From NCBI GenBank assembly GCA_934247875.1, contig CAKQJZ010000020.1, positions 1 to 26,374 on the forward strand: a stretch of DNA of 26,374 nt. Direction: 5' to 3'. Made by a program: the position numbers and the translations under genes. This DNA is from an uncultured Spirochaetales bacterium. GTDB lineage: Bacteria; Spirochaetota; Spirochaetia; Sphaerochaetales; Sphaerochaetaceae. How positions within the stretch are numbered: the first letter of the stretch is position 1; every line of letters begins with the position of its first letter. The notes beneath the pieces were generated by a model. It searched no databases. It worked only from the letters and a program-made list of their open reading frames with translations, and was not told the origin of the DNA. This document shows, one piece after another, positions 8,281-15,668 of this stretch.

Positions 8281-8301
8281 TACGATATCTGCTTATATAC
8301 T
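8273..8301 (+). promoter_or_regulatory. promoter of the AlbA_2 regulator, -35 embedded in operator
   Basis: TCGACA (8273-8278, five of six to TTGACA) and TATACT (8296-8301) have a 17-base spacer. The -35 box is the right arm of the perfect palindrome at 8261-8280, so occupancy of that site would block polymerase directly. Confidence 0.7.
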
Positions 8302-8322
8302 ATAGAAAAGGAGCATTTTTCT

Positions 8323-9795
8323 ATGGGTATTCCAATTAATATTAATGATATTCTATATGCAAGAAGAGTAGAATCTACTCGAATCGAGTATAAAGCGAGC
8401 TTCAACCCAGATGCGATTATCAGAACTATATGCGCCTTTGCCAATGATATCGACAATACCGGTGGCGGTTATATTGTTATTGGCGTAGAAGAAGAGAATG
8501 GTATTCCAAAGCTACCTATCAAAGGAATAGAGAAGGAATCCATAGATGGCATTCTCAAGAAAATGCTTGAGTATTGTTATCATATTTCACCTTTATATAA
8601 TCCTGTTGTGGAGCCATTTCCAATTGGAGGGGGAGATAGATATGTTATTGTTATCTGGGTCCCAGGAGGGCATGATAGGCCATATAAAGCGCCAAAAAAT
8701 GTAACTAAGCATGACAGCAACAGATATTTCTTCATAAGAAAATACAGTTCGACTGTTATTGCCTCAACTGAGGAAGAAAAGGCTCTATTTTATATCTCTT
8801 CGTATATACCATTTGACGATCGTGAATGTTTGATAGCTGAAGTAGATGATTTAGACCTAGGGCTAATGCGTGATTATCTTAGAACAGTTGGCAGTGATTT
8901 ATATAAATACGCGCTAAGTGCCGATAAAGTCGATATAGCAAGAGATATGCATTTGATTTCTGGCCCAAGTGAATATCTAAAACCATTAAACGTTGGCATT
9001 CTTATGTTCAGTGAGAAAATAAATGAGTATTTCAAATACGCTCGAATCGAAGTTGTAGATATTCCGGATCCAACTGGTACCAATATGGTTGAAAAAACAT
9101 TCTTGGGACCAATTCAAAGACAGCTGAAAGATGCTTTAGCTTATCTGAGAAATTATGTGATTAAGGAAGCTGTCATTAAGCACAGCGATAAAGAAGAGGC
9201 AACAAGAATCTTCAATTATCCTTATTCTGCTATTGAAGAAATCCTTGCTAATGCAGTGCTTCATAGGTCTTATCAGATAAAGGAACCAATAACTGTCAGA
9301 ATCGAAAGAAACCAGATGGAAATCACAAGTACTCCTGGTTTTGACAGAAGCATTACAGATGAGAATATAAAGGAATATAATATTCGTGCTCAGGTCTATC
9401 GAAACAGAAGGATAGGTGAGTTTTTGAAAGAACTGGATTTGACAGAAGGTAGGAATACTGGATTCCCAAATGCTTATAAGGCTTTGAAGGAAAATGGTTC
9501 TGATCTTCCTATTTTTCATATGGATGAAGATCGTACTTTCTTATCTGTGATTATTCCTATTCATAGCTACTTTGCAGAGAAAAAGACTCAAACGACCAAA
9601 GATGAAGTTTTTGTTAATCAGATTGTAGCAATTCTCAAAGAGAATACTTTTACGATAACAGAATTGAGCAAAGCACTTGGCTATAAAGCAATTTCGAAAA
9701 AGCTTCGTAATTCTTTGGATGAGCTTGTTGAAAACAATACATTAGATAAAGTAATCGATAATAGGAGCATAAAATACAAATACCATAGATGGTAG
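8323..9795 (+). CDS. AlbA_2 (Schlafen-type) domain protein with GHKL-like ATPase and winged helix
   Basis: A 490-residue protein of the COG2865 kind. The AlbA_2 domain spans about residues 14-140: ESTRIEYKASF (17-27), then CAFANDIDNTGGGYIVIGVEE (37-57) and a YFFIRKYSST end. A C-terminal GHKL-like ATP-binding domain follows, with an N-box-like SAIEEILANAVLHRSYQ, the EITSTPGFDRS segment and GRNTGFPNAYKAL. The last 60 residues (NQIVAILKENTFTITELSKALGY, then KLRNSLDELVENN) form a winged helix. Family members are annotated as putative transcriptional regulators, but their biochemistry is mostly unknown. AAGGAG at 8308-8313 fixes the start. The dense operator array upstream suggests it controls its own expression. 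It is intact, unlike its upstream neighbour. Confidence 0.87.
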   Translation: MGIPININDILYARRVESTRIEYKASFNPDAIIRTICAFANDIDNTGGGYIVIGVEEENGIPKLPIKGIEKESIDGILKKMLEYCYHISPLYNPVVEPFPIGGGDRYVIVIWVPGGHDRPYKAPKNVTKHDSNRYFFIRKYSSTVIASTEEEKALFYISSYIPFDDRECLIAEVDDLDLGLMRDYLRTVGSDLYKYALSADKVDIARDMHLISGPSEYLKPLNVGILMFSEKINEYFKYARIEVVDIPDPTGTNMVEKTFLGPIQRQLKDALAYLRNYVIKEAVIKHSDKEEATRIFNYPYSAIEEILANAVLHRSYQIKEPITVRIERNQMEITSTPGFDRSITDENIKEYNIRAQVYRNRRIGEFLKELDLTEGRNTGFPNAYKALKENGSDLPIFHMDEDRTFLSVIIPIHSYFAEKKTQTTKDEVFVNQIVAILKENTFTITELSKALGYKAISKKLRNSLDELVENNTLDKVIDNRSIKYKYHRW

Positions 9796-9814
9796 TTACA
9801 GTTTTTTTCAAGTC

Positions 9815-9845
9815 AAAAAATTAGGGTGCACATCAAAGAGCACCC
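9815..9845 (-). terminator. Rho-independent terminator for the reverse-strand tRNA
   Basis: Read on the minus strand, GGGTGC (9845-9840) pairs with GCACCC (9829-9824), followed by TAATTTTTT (9823-9815). It lies 43 bases beyond the tRNA 3' end. Confidence 0.75.
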
Positions 9846-9865
9846 ATATATCTAAATCTCGTTAT

Positions 9866-9880
9866 CCAAGGAAACCTTGG
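9866..9880. repeat. perfect hairpin in the tRNA 3' trailer
   Basis: CCAAGG-AAA-CCTTGG is a 6 bp stem with a three-base loop, 8 bases past the mature tRNA 3' end on the minus strand. It may guide or limit trailer trimming; that role is inferred. Confidence 0.5.
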
Positions 9881-9887
9881 TGAGTTA

Positions 9888-9961
9888 CGAGACCAAGAGG
9901 ATTCGAACCTCCGACCCTCAGGTCCGCAACCTGATGCTCTATCCAGCTGAGCTATGGTCTC
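9888..9961 (-). tRNA. tRNA-Arg(GCG): tRNA-Arg, anticodon GCG
   Basis: The minus strand folds into a complete 74-base cloverleaf. The acceptor is GAGACCA/TGGTCTC with discriminator G. The D arm is GCTC-AGCTGGATA-GAGC, keeping A20, an arginine identity element. The anticodon stem TCAGG/CCTGA encloses loop TTGCGGA, anticodon GCG (CGC/CGU codons). A five-base variable loop GGGTC is followed by a T arm with TTCGAAT. CCA is not encoded (TAA follows). The body closely resembles bacterial tRNA-Arg, but most bacteria read this box with ACG (inosine-modified) rather than GCG. Confidence 0.93.
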
Positions 9962-10437
9962 ATTGCAAAATGTATTTTGCACTACTTCATGACTTTAGAC
10001 AAGTGGTAGAAGTTAAAAGTTTGACTTTTTCTTGTCATTGAAAGAAATTGCCTAATTGTTCCTAATATTTCTGTTCTTTTTTATAATGAAATTCTTGCTT
10101 TTCTTCTGTTTGAAACTTTGTTTCATGCACTTGGTGTTTGAGCTATCTAGTAAGATATCAGACATATATTAAAAGATAGTCCAAAAATTAGTGTTTTTAA
10201 TGAGCTAATGGCTCTGAAAATGCGTAATATAATCTCATTTGAATTTAGCATTAATGTGTTCAAGAGAATCAAGTGATGTTTAATTTAGTGTTTGTAACTT
10301 ATTATGCTTAAATAATTTACTATACTCTATAAATTTTTATTCTTTACATAAATTTGATTTGCCAGAACCTGAAACCTCATATAGTGTCTTATGGTGGAGT
10401 TTATTTTTGCCCGTGTTTTCAAAAGGAGGAAACTACA
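9962..10437. other. 476-base gene-free region between tRNA-Arg and the nan operon
   Basis: I see no convincing coding sequence. The region is very AT-rich. It holds the palindrome at 9964-9981, a TATAAT at 10082-10087 without a good -35, an inverted repeat TGAAAC-TTT-GTTTCA at 10111-10125, and TATACT at 10321-10326 that could be the -10 of the nan operon with a poor -35 (CTTATT, 10298-10303). A weak -35 in a catabolic promoter would fit a need for an activator. The operator of the operon is probably here but I cannot pinpoint it. Confidence 0.5.
9964..9981. repeat. 18-base palindrome immediately upstream of tRNA-Arg
   Basis: TGCAAAAT-GT-ATTTTGCA has perfect 8 bp arms and ends two bases before the tRNA 5' end (minus strand). 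It would lie in the tRNA promoter or 5' leader, so it may be a protein site or a leader hairpin. Confidence 0.6.
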
Positions 10438-11718
10438 GTGAAAAAAGCAATTGTTGTATTGTTAGTACTATCTATCGCTTTGATGGGACTCTTTGCCCAG
10501 GGTCAGTCAGAGAAGGCTACAACAGGAAAGGAGAAGTTATCACTTTGGACTTATCCAATTGGTGATTGGGGGAACGACAGTGCAGTTAGAGCATTAACAG
10601 ATGCTTTCACAAAAGAGACAGGAATCGAAGTTGACGTTCAGTATCTTACATACTCAGACGGAGACGACAAAGTTAACACAGCACTTGCAGCTAAGCAGGC
10701 GCCAGACTTAATCATGGAAGGTCCTGAGAGACTTGTTGCTAACTGGGGTGCAAAGGGATACATGGTTGATATGTCTGATCTATTAGATAGCGAAGACAGA
10801 GCTCAGCTTATTCCAGCAACTCTCAAAGCATGTGAGACAGCTGATGGCAAGCTTTATGAGTATCCTCTGGTAATGACAGCTCATTGTATGGCTATCAACC
10901 TTGATGCTTTTAAAAAGGCTGGTGCTGATAAGTATGTAAATCTTGAGACAAGAACATGGACTACAGACGATTTCATCAAGGCAGTTAATGCGCTTTATAA
11001 GTACTATGGAACTACTGTTGGTGCTGTTTATTGCAGTGGCCAGGGTGGCGACCAGGGAACTAGAGTTCTTGTAAATGGTCTTTATGGCGGATCTTTCACA
11101 AATGCAGAGCACACAGCTTACACATGGAATTCTCCAGAGAATATCAAGGCTCTTGAGACTCTCTATAAGCTTGATGGTATTGCTTTTGATCCAGCTATCA
11201 ACGGTGGAGAAGAAATCAACCTATTCAGAAACGGTACTCTTAAGATGGCATTCTGCTGGAACATTGCTCAGCAGCTTATCAATGGCAAGACAGACTCAGG
11301 TGAAGAGATTGTATTCATGTCATTCCCATCAGAGACAGGAAAGACAGAACTCAATGGCGGTATCTGGGGCTTCGGTATCTTCAATAATGGAGACGCAAAG
11401 AGAATTGAGAACGCTAAGAAGTTCGTTAAGTTCTTCTGTGATGGTCCTAAGACAGAGGATGCAATCAAGACAGCTAAGTACTTCGCAGCTAGAACTGCAG
11501 CTAATGGCAAAGATATCACAGGTATCTGGGCAGACAACGCTGTTATGAACGATTACAACATCCTTATGCAGTACCTTGGTGACTACTACCAGGTTACAAA
11601 TGGCTGGGCTATTGCTAGAACAGCATGGTGGAACATGCTTCAGGCAGTAGGCGCTGGCGGCAACATCCCTAACACAGTTAAGGAATTTGAGGCTCAGGCT
11701 AACGCAGCAGCTAAATAA
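10438..11718 (+). CDS. sugar (probably sialic acid) ABC transporter substrate-binding protein
   Basis: A 426-residue extracellular solute-binding protein, family 1 type. The GTG at 10438 is chosen because AAGGAGG (10423-10429) sits eight bases ahead and the export signal (VKKAIVVLLVLSIALMGLFA) starts there. No lipobox Cys is present, so cleavage by signal peptidase I before QGQSEK is likely. The mature part opens with LSLWTYPIGDWGND, then VNTALAAKQAPDLIMEGPE and a Trp-rich C-terminal half, as in CUT1 binding proteins. Assignment to sialic acid rests on being first in an operon with nanA, nanE and nanK. A hairpin directly after the stop probably raises its level above the permeases. Confidence 0.87.
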   Translation: MKKAIVVLLVLSIALMGLFAQGQSEKATTGKEKLSLWTYPIGDWGNDSAVRALTDAFTKETGIEVDVQYLTYSDGDDKVNTALAAKQAPDLIMEGPERLVANWGAKGYMVDMSDLLDSEDRAQLIPATLKACETADGKLYEYPLVMTAHCMAINLDAFKKAGADKYVNLETRTWTTDDFIKAVNALYKYYGTTVGAVYCSGQGGDQGTRVLVNGLYGGSFTNAEHTAYTWNSPENIKALETLYKLDGIAFDPAINGGEEINLFRNGTLKMAFCWNIAQQLINGKTDSGEEIVFMSFPSETGKTELNGGIWGFGIFNNGDAKRIENAKKFVKFFCDGPKTEDAIKTAKYFAARTAANGKDITGIWADNAVMNDYNILMQYLGDYYQVTNGWAIARTAWWNMLQAVGAGGNIPNTVKEFEAQANAAAK

Positions 11719-11737
11719 TCTTAATTTCTAATTTGCA

Positions 11738-11760
11738 GGGGCTTTGCTTGGCAGGGCCCC
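11738..11760 (+). promoter_or_regulatory. intercistronic hairpin after the binding-protein gene
   Basis: GGGGCTTTGC (11738-11747) pairs with GCAGGGCCCC (11751-11760), 10 bp with two G-U pairs and a three-base loop. No T-run follows directly; CTTTTT comes seven bases later. It may be a leaky terminator or mRNA stabiliser, as is common after binding-protein genes. Confidence 0.65.
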
Positions 11761-11795
11761 ATTATCACTTTTTCAAGATAATTCAAGGTAATTAA

Positions 11796-12698
11796 ATGTC
11801 ACAGCCATTAACTATGAATAAGGCAATCAGAGTCCGTGAATCTGTTTCTGCCTATCTATTTTTATTGCCGTCCTTGGTATTCTTTATTGGTTTTGTTGTC
11901 TTTCCGATGTTTCTTTGTCTCTATACCAGCTTCTTCGATGCAGGTTTGCATGCAACTGAAGCAAAGGTGTTCATTGGAATTTCCAATTACAAAGAACTCT
12001 GGGGTGATAAGGTCTTTCTAAAAGCATTAAAGAATACATTCGTCATTGTTATTGTATCTGTACCTGTTGTTGCTGCATTCTCACTTTGGGTTGCAACTAC
12101 AATCTATAAGATGAAGGATTGGGCACTTAGTGCATTCAGATGTATCTTCTACCTTCCAGTTGTTACAGGCTCTGTTGCTGTAACAGTTGTATGGAAGTGG
12201 ATATACAACAACTACTATGGTGTTTTGAACTATGTCTTAAAGGGTGTTGGAATAATTGACCAGAACGTAAACTGGCTTGGAAACCCAAAGACAGCTTTAG
12301 GGTGTATCATCGTGATTCTTCTCACAACTTCTGTAGGTCAGCCAATAGTGCTTTATGTTTCTGCACTTGGCAACGTTGACCCAACTTTAGTTGAAGCAGG
12401 AGAAGTAGATGGAGCAACTAATATGCAGACTTTCTGGCATATAAAGTGGCCTGCAATCATGCCTACAACCCTTTATATCCTAGTCATCACAACTATCAAT
12501 AGCTTCCAGTGCTTCGCACTTATCCAGCTTTTGACAGAAGGTGGTCCAAATAACTCAACGCAGACAGTAATGTATCGTATCTACTATACAGCATTCAAGC
12601 TGTATCGATTCGGCTATGGAAACGCAATGGGAATAATACTTGCGCTGTTTATTGCGCTTCTCAGTGCTGTTCAGTTCTATGTAGCCAGAGAGAAATAG
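11796..12698 (+). CDS. ABC transporter permease (CUT1, MalF/UgpA type)
   Basis: A 300-residue protein with six membrane spans and the EAA loop EAGEVDGATNMQTFWHIKWP, which contacts the ABC ATPase. The N-terminus (SAYLFLLPSLVFFIGFVVFP) is typical of the first permease of CUT1 sugar importers. A weak AAGG precedes the ATG, in line with lower expression than the binding protein. It forms a heterodimer with the next gene product. No ATPase gene accompanies it, so a multitask MsmK/MalK/UgpC-type ATPase elsewhere is expected, as known for the streptococcal SatABC sialic acid importer. Confidence 0.92.
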   Translation: MSQPLTMNKAIRVRESVSAYLFLLPSLVFFIGFVVFPMFLCLYTSFFDAGLHATEAKVFIGISNYKELWGDKVFLKALKNTFVIVIVSVPVVAAFSLWVATTIYKMKDWALSAFRCIFYLPVVTGSVAVTVVWKWIYNNYYGVLNYVLKGVGIIDQNVNWLGNPKTALGCIIVILLTTSVGQPIVLYVSALGNVDPTLVEAGEVDGATNMQTFWHIKWPAIMPTTLYILVITTINSFQCFALIQLLTEGGPNNSTQTVMYRIYYTAFKLYRFGYGNAMGIILALFIALLSAVQFYVAREK

Positions 12699-12707
12699 GA
12701 GGGCGAT

Positions 12708-13592
12708 ATGGATCTGAAAAATAAACAAAAAGGTGCTTATTACTATATATGTGTAGTCTTGATCATCATTCTCGCTCTCTTAGCTATATTCCCGCTCTAC
12801 TGGATTGTAACAGGAGCATTCAAGACAACTAAGGAAATCAACTCAGCAACACCTGTATGGTGGCCATCAGAGTGGACTAAAGACAACTTCATGCGTCTTT
12901 TCTCTAAACGCTCTGCGCCGCTGTTTGAGCTTGGCGGACTTACTGGCCCTAGAGTACCTGGTGCTATCAGATGGCTCTTGAATACTGTATTCATGGCAGT
13001 AATGGCTATGATTCTTACATGTATCACAGCATCTATGGCTGGGTATGCTCTTGCTAAGAAGCAATTCTATGGACAGAAGATTCTCTTTACTTTGATTGTC
13101 TGTGCTATGGCTCTTCCGAAGCAGGTAATCTTGATACCTCTCATCAAAGAGATGAGTGCGCTTGGTCTATATGACAATATCTGGGCTGTAATACTTCCAA
13201 CAGTAGGCTGGCCTTTTGGTGTATTCTTGATGAAGCAGTTCTCTGAAAGCATTCCACGCGAGCTATTGGAAGCTGCAAGAATCGATGGATCAGGGGAAGC
13301 TAAGACATTCGTTCAGATTGTTGTTCCAATGATCAAACCAGGAATAGGTGCACTATCTATCTTCACATTCATCAATAGCTGGAATGATTATTTCATGCAA
13401 TTGATCATGCTTACTTCGACAAATAACCTTACGATTTCACTTGGTATTGCAACTATGCAAGCAGAGAATAGCACAGACTTTGGAATAATCATGGCTGGCG
13501 CAGCTCTAGCATCCCTGCCAATCATCATCGTATTCCTGATTTTCCAGAAATACTTCACAAGAGGTATTACAATGGGAGCTGTTAAAGGCTGA
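12708..13592 (+). CDS. ABC transporter permease (CUT1, MalG/UgpE type)
   Basis: A 294-residue protein with six spans. It has the LFPLYWIVTGAFKT-like N-terminal start of second CUT1 permeases and the EAA motif EAARIDGSGEAKTFVQIVVP. Its end, KYFTRGITMGAVKG, is the near-universal tail of this subfamily (family form: F.RGLT.GAVKG). AGGAGGG overlaps the stop of the preceding permease, so the pair is co-translated. Domain order, length and motifs show no defect. Specificity for sialic acid is taken from context. Confidence 0.93.
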   Translation: MDLKNKQKGAYYYICVVLIIILALLAIFPLYWIVTGAFKTTKEINSATPVWWPSEWTKDNFMRLFSKRSAPLFELGGLTGPRVPGAIRWLLNTVFMAVMAMILTCITASMAGYALAKKQFYGQKILFTLIVCAMALPKQVILIPLIKEMSALGLYDNIWAVILPTVGWPFGVFLMKQFSESIPRELLEAARIDGSGEAKTFVQIVVPMIKPGIGALSIFTFINSWNDYFMQLIMLTSTNNLTISLGIATMQAENSTDFGIIMAGAALASLPIIIVFLIFQKYFTRGITMGAVKG

Positions 13593-13606
13593 TTAAGGAG
13601 GATTAT

Positions 13607-14533
13607 ATGTCAGCAAGAGAAGATAAGTATAAAGGTATATTCCCAGCTTTCTATGCATGTTATGACAGCGAAGGCGAGATTGATAGAAATCGTGTGAAAG
13701 CATTTACACGCCACCTGATTGGTAAAGGCATTAATGGCCTATATGTTGGCGGAAGCAGTGGAGAGTGCATTTATCAGAGTGTGGAGGACAGAAAAGCACT
13801 CTTGGAAGCAGTAATGGAAGAAGCTAAAGGCAAGATTGTAATCATCGCTCATGTAGCTGCTAACAACACTAAAGACTCTGTCTTGCTTGCGCGCCACGCA
13901 AATAGCTTAGGAGTAGATGCTATTGCTTCTATTCCTCCTATCTATTTCCATCTTCCAGATTATGCTATTGCAAAGTATTGGAATGATATCTCCTCAGCTG
14001 CTCCAGACTGCGACTTTGTAATCTATAACATTCCGCAGCTTGCTGGTGTTGCGCTTTCTATTCCTCTCTTAAATGAGATGATTAAGAACGAGAGAGTAAT
14101 AGGCGTCAAGAATTCAAGCATGCCTACAGAGGATATTCTGAGATTCAAGGCAGAAGGAAAGAAGAATGGACGTGAGTTCGTTGTATTCAATGGTCCAGAT
14201 GAGCAGCTTATCTCAGGCTTGTCTATTGGCGCAGATGGTGGCATTGGCGGAACTTATGGAGTTATGCCAGAGCTCTATCTTGCTATATATGACCTTATGA
14301 AGAAAGGCGAGCTAGAGCGTGCAAGAGCTATACAGAATAAAGCAAATGAGATTATCTATGCTTTATGCAGTGCTAAAGGCAACTTATATGCAACTATGAA
14401 GGAAGTCATCAAAAAACGTGAAGGCTTAGATCTTGGCGGCGTCAGAGCACCTCTGTATCCATATACAGATGCTGATGCAGCAGTTGTCGATAAGTGTTCG
14501 CTGATGATTGATGAAGCTATAAAGAGTCTTTAG
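13607..14533 (+). CDS. nanA: N-acetylneuraminate lyase
   Basis: A 308-residue TIM-barrel aldolase of the DapA/NanA family, cleaving N-acetylneuraminate to N-acetylmannosamine and pyruvate in the cytoplasm. Visible active-site elements are GGSSGE (residues 48-53, pyruvate carboxylate site), Tyr140 in the YNIP motif and the Schiff-base Lys168 in GVKNSS. FNGPDEQL and GGIGGTYGVMPEL follow, the usual NanA form. RBS AAGGAGG at 13595-13601. The neighbouring transporter, nanE, nanK and yhcH support NanA over dihydrodipicolinate synthase. Its stop overlaps, tail to tail, the stop of the reverse-strand yhcH. Confidence 0.93.
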   Translation: MSAREDKYKGIFPAFYACYDSEGEIDRNRVKAFTRHLIGKGINGLYVGGSSGECIYQSVEDRKALLEAVMEEAKGKIVIIAHVAANNTKDSVLLARHANSLGVDAIASIPPIYFHLPDYAIAKYWNDISSAAPDCDFVIYNIPQLAGVALSIPLLNEMIKNERVIGVKNSSMPTEDILRFKAEGKKNGREFVVFNGPDEQLISGLSIGADGGIGGTYGVMPELYLAIYDLMKKGELERARAIQNKANEIIYALCSAKGNLYATMKEVIKKREGLDLGGVRAPLYPYTDADAAVVDKCSLMIDEAIKSL

Positions 14534-14946
14534 TATCGAACTTTGAAAACTGCTTTTCTGATTTTCATCGGAGAAGTAACAGCTAGTCCTGGAGAGTGGG
14601 CTTCTTCTGGCATTGTTATGCAAAACTGACCTTGCTTTATGATATGCCTCTCTCCTTGACCTGTTCCAAAGAGAATATCTTTCTCTTCGCTATAAGGCTC
14701 AGTAATCTCAATTGCCTCGATAGGAGCTATATCGATAGCTTCTTCACCAGAGATTATGTAGTGAATATCGATAAAGACGCGATGCGCTTCAAATGTGTTA
14801 GTGCGCTTAGTTTCCATCTCCATGATATTCAATGAGATATCATCATCGATTGTTAGCTTTCCATTTGGGAATGAAGCAAGATCATGAGAGTAGATGTAGT
14901 CGATAGCTTTATGAATGCGAGAGAATGTTAAGAAGTCTGGTTTCAT
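14530..14946 (-). CDS. yhcH: YhcH/NanQ-type sugar anomerase (DUF386)
   Basis: A 138-residue protein of the YhcH/YjgK/YiaL (EbgC-like cupin) family. Motifs seen: NIMEMETKRTNTFEAHRVFID, IHYIISGEEAIDIAPIE, YSEEKDILF and FCITMPEEAHSPGL, holding the conserved Glu, His and Asp residues expected to bind metal. NanQ of E. coli is linked to interconversion of sialic acid anomers. ATG 14946 is preferred; an in-frame ATG at 15000 would add 18 atypical residues and overlap nanE. Neither has a clear Shine-Dalgarno. It lies antisense inside the operon: tail-to-tail overlap with nanA, head-to-head with nanE 35 bases away. A promoter for it was not identified. Confidence 0.88.
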   Translation of the reverse strand: MKPDFLTFSRIHKAIDYIYSHDLASFPNGKLTIDDDISLNIMEMETKRTNTFEAHRVFIDIHYIISGEEAIDIAPIEAIEITEPYSEEKDILFGTGQGERHIIKQGQFCITMPEEAHSPGLAVTSPMKIRKAVFKVRY

Positions 14947-14951
14947 AAAAC

Positions 14952-14963
14952 CATGGTACCATG
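14952..14963. repeat. 12-base palindrome between divergent yhcH and nanE
   Basis: CATGGTACCATG is a perfect palindrome in the 35 bases separating the two start codons, just ahead of the nanE ribosome binding site. It could be an operator or chance; it is too short to decide. Confidence 0.35.
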
Positions 14964-14981
14964 AGAAAGGAGAATCTAAAA

Positions 14982-15668
14982 ATGAATAGTGTTGATGCAC
15001 TAAAAGGTAAGCTTATAGTTTCATGTCAGGCTCTTCCTGATGAGCCTCTTCATTCCTCATTCATTATGGGAAGAATGGCTCTTGCTGCTAAAGAGGGTGG
15101 TGCTAAAGGCATAAGAGCAAATACTCCTGAAGATATTGAAGAGATCAAGAAGAATGTGGATTTGCCTGTTATTGGCATTATCAAGCGCGACTATGAAGAT
15201 AGCGATGTGTATATCACGCCGACAATGAAAGAAGTAAGAGAGCTTATGTGCGTAAAGCCTGAGATCATCGCACTTGACGCTACAGAGCGCATGCGCCCTG
15301 GCAGAACTGCACTAAAAGATCTCTTTGCTGAGATTAAGAAAGAGTTCCCAGAGCAGCTCTTGATGGCCGATTGCTCAACTCTTGAAGAGTGCATATATGC
15401 AGATGCACTAGGTTTCGATTTCATTGGAACTACTATGGTTGGCTATACTCCAGAGAGCAAAGGTCTAAAGATCGATGAAGATGATTTCTGTCTCTTAAGA
15501 GATGTTATAAAGAATGTGAAGCATAGAGTGATTGCTGAAGGCAACATAGATTCTCCGCTCAAAGCAAGACGCGTACTTGAATTAGGTGCATTTGCTGTAG
15601 TTGTAGGATCTTCAATAACAAGGCCACAGCTTATTACCAAGAAATATACTGAGGCTATTGAGAAATGA
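14982..15668 (+). CDS. nanE: N-acetylmannosamine-6-phosphate 2-epimerase
   Basis: A 228-residue TIM-barrel epimerase converting ManNAc-6-P to GlcNAc-6-P. Near the start is KGKLIVSCQALPDEPLH, the NanE N-terminal hallmark. Then come MALAAKEGGAKGIRAN, PVIGIIKRDYEDSDVYITPT (catalytic Lys in IIKRDY), IALDATERMRPG, LLMADCSTLEE, DFIGTTMVGYTP and VIAEGNI, all standard. ATG 14982 is chosen because AAAGGAG (14966-14972) is nine bases ahead; an in-frame ATG at 14961 would swallow that site. The stop overlaps the kinase start by four bases. Because yhcH interrupts the strand, nanE needs either read-through from nanA or a promoter within yhcH; I see no clear one. Confidence 0.95.
   Translation: MNSVDALKGKLIVSCQALPDEPLHSSFIMGRMALAAKEGGAKGIRANTPEDIEEIKKNVDLPVIGIIKRDYEDSDVYITPTMKEVRELMCVKPEIIALDATERMRPGRTALKDLFAEIKKEFPEQLLMADCSTLEECIYADALGFDFIGTTMVGYTPESKGLKIDEDDFCLLRDVIKNVKHRVIAEGNIDSPLKARRVLELGAFAVVVGSSITRPQLITKKYTEAIEK

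Noticed and set aside
6941..9961. Genomic island integrated at tRNA-Arg
   Set aside because: The tRNA is a plausible attachment site, but I found no integrase and no second copy of the tRNA 3' end.
11075..11548. 157-codon overlapping frame inside the binding-protein gene
   Set aside because: It overlaps a well-conserved protein, has no RBS and a low-complexity Ser/Leu/Gln composition.
14596..14835. Forward-strand open frame opposite yhcH
   Set aside because: It lies entirely antisense to a well-supported DUF386 gene, has no RBS and resembles no family; it is a shadow.
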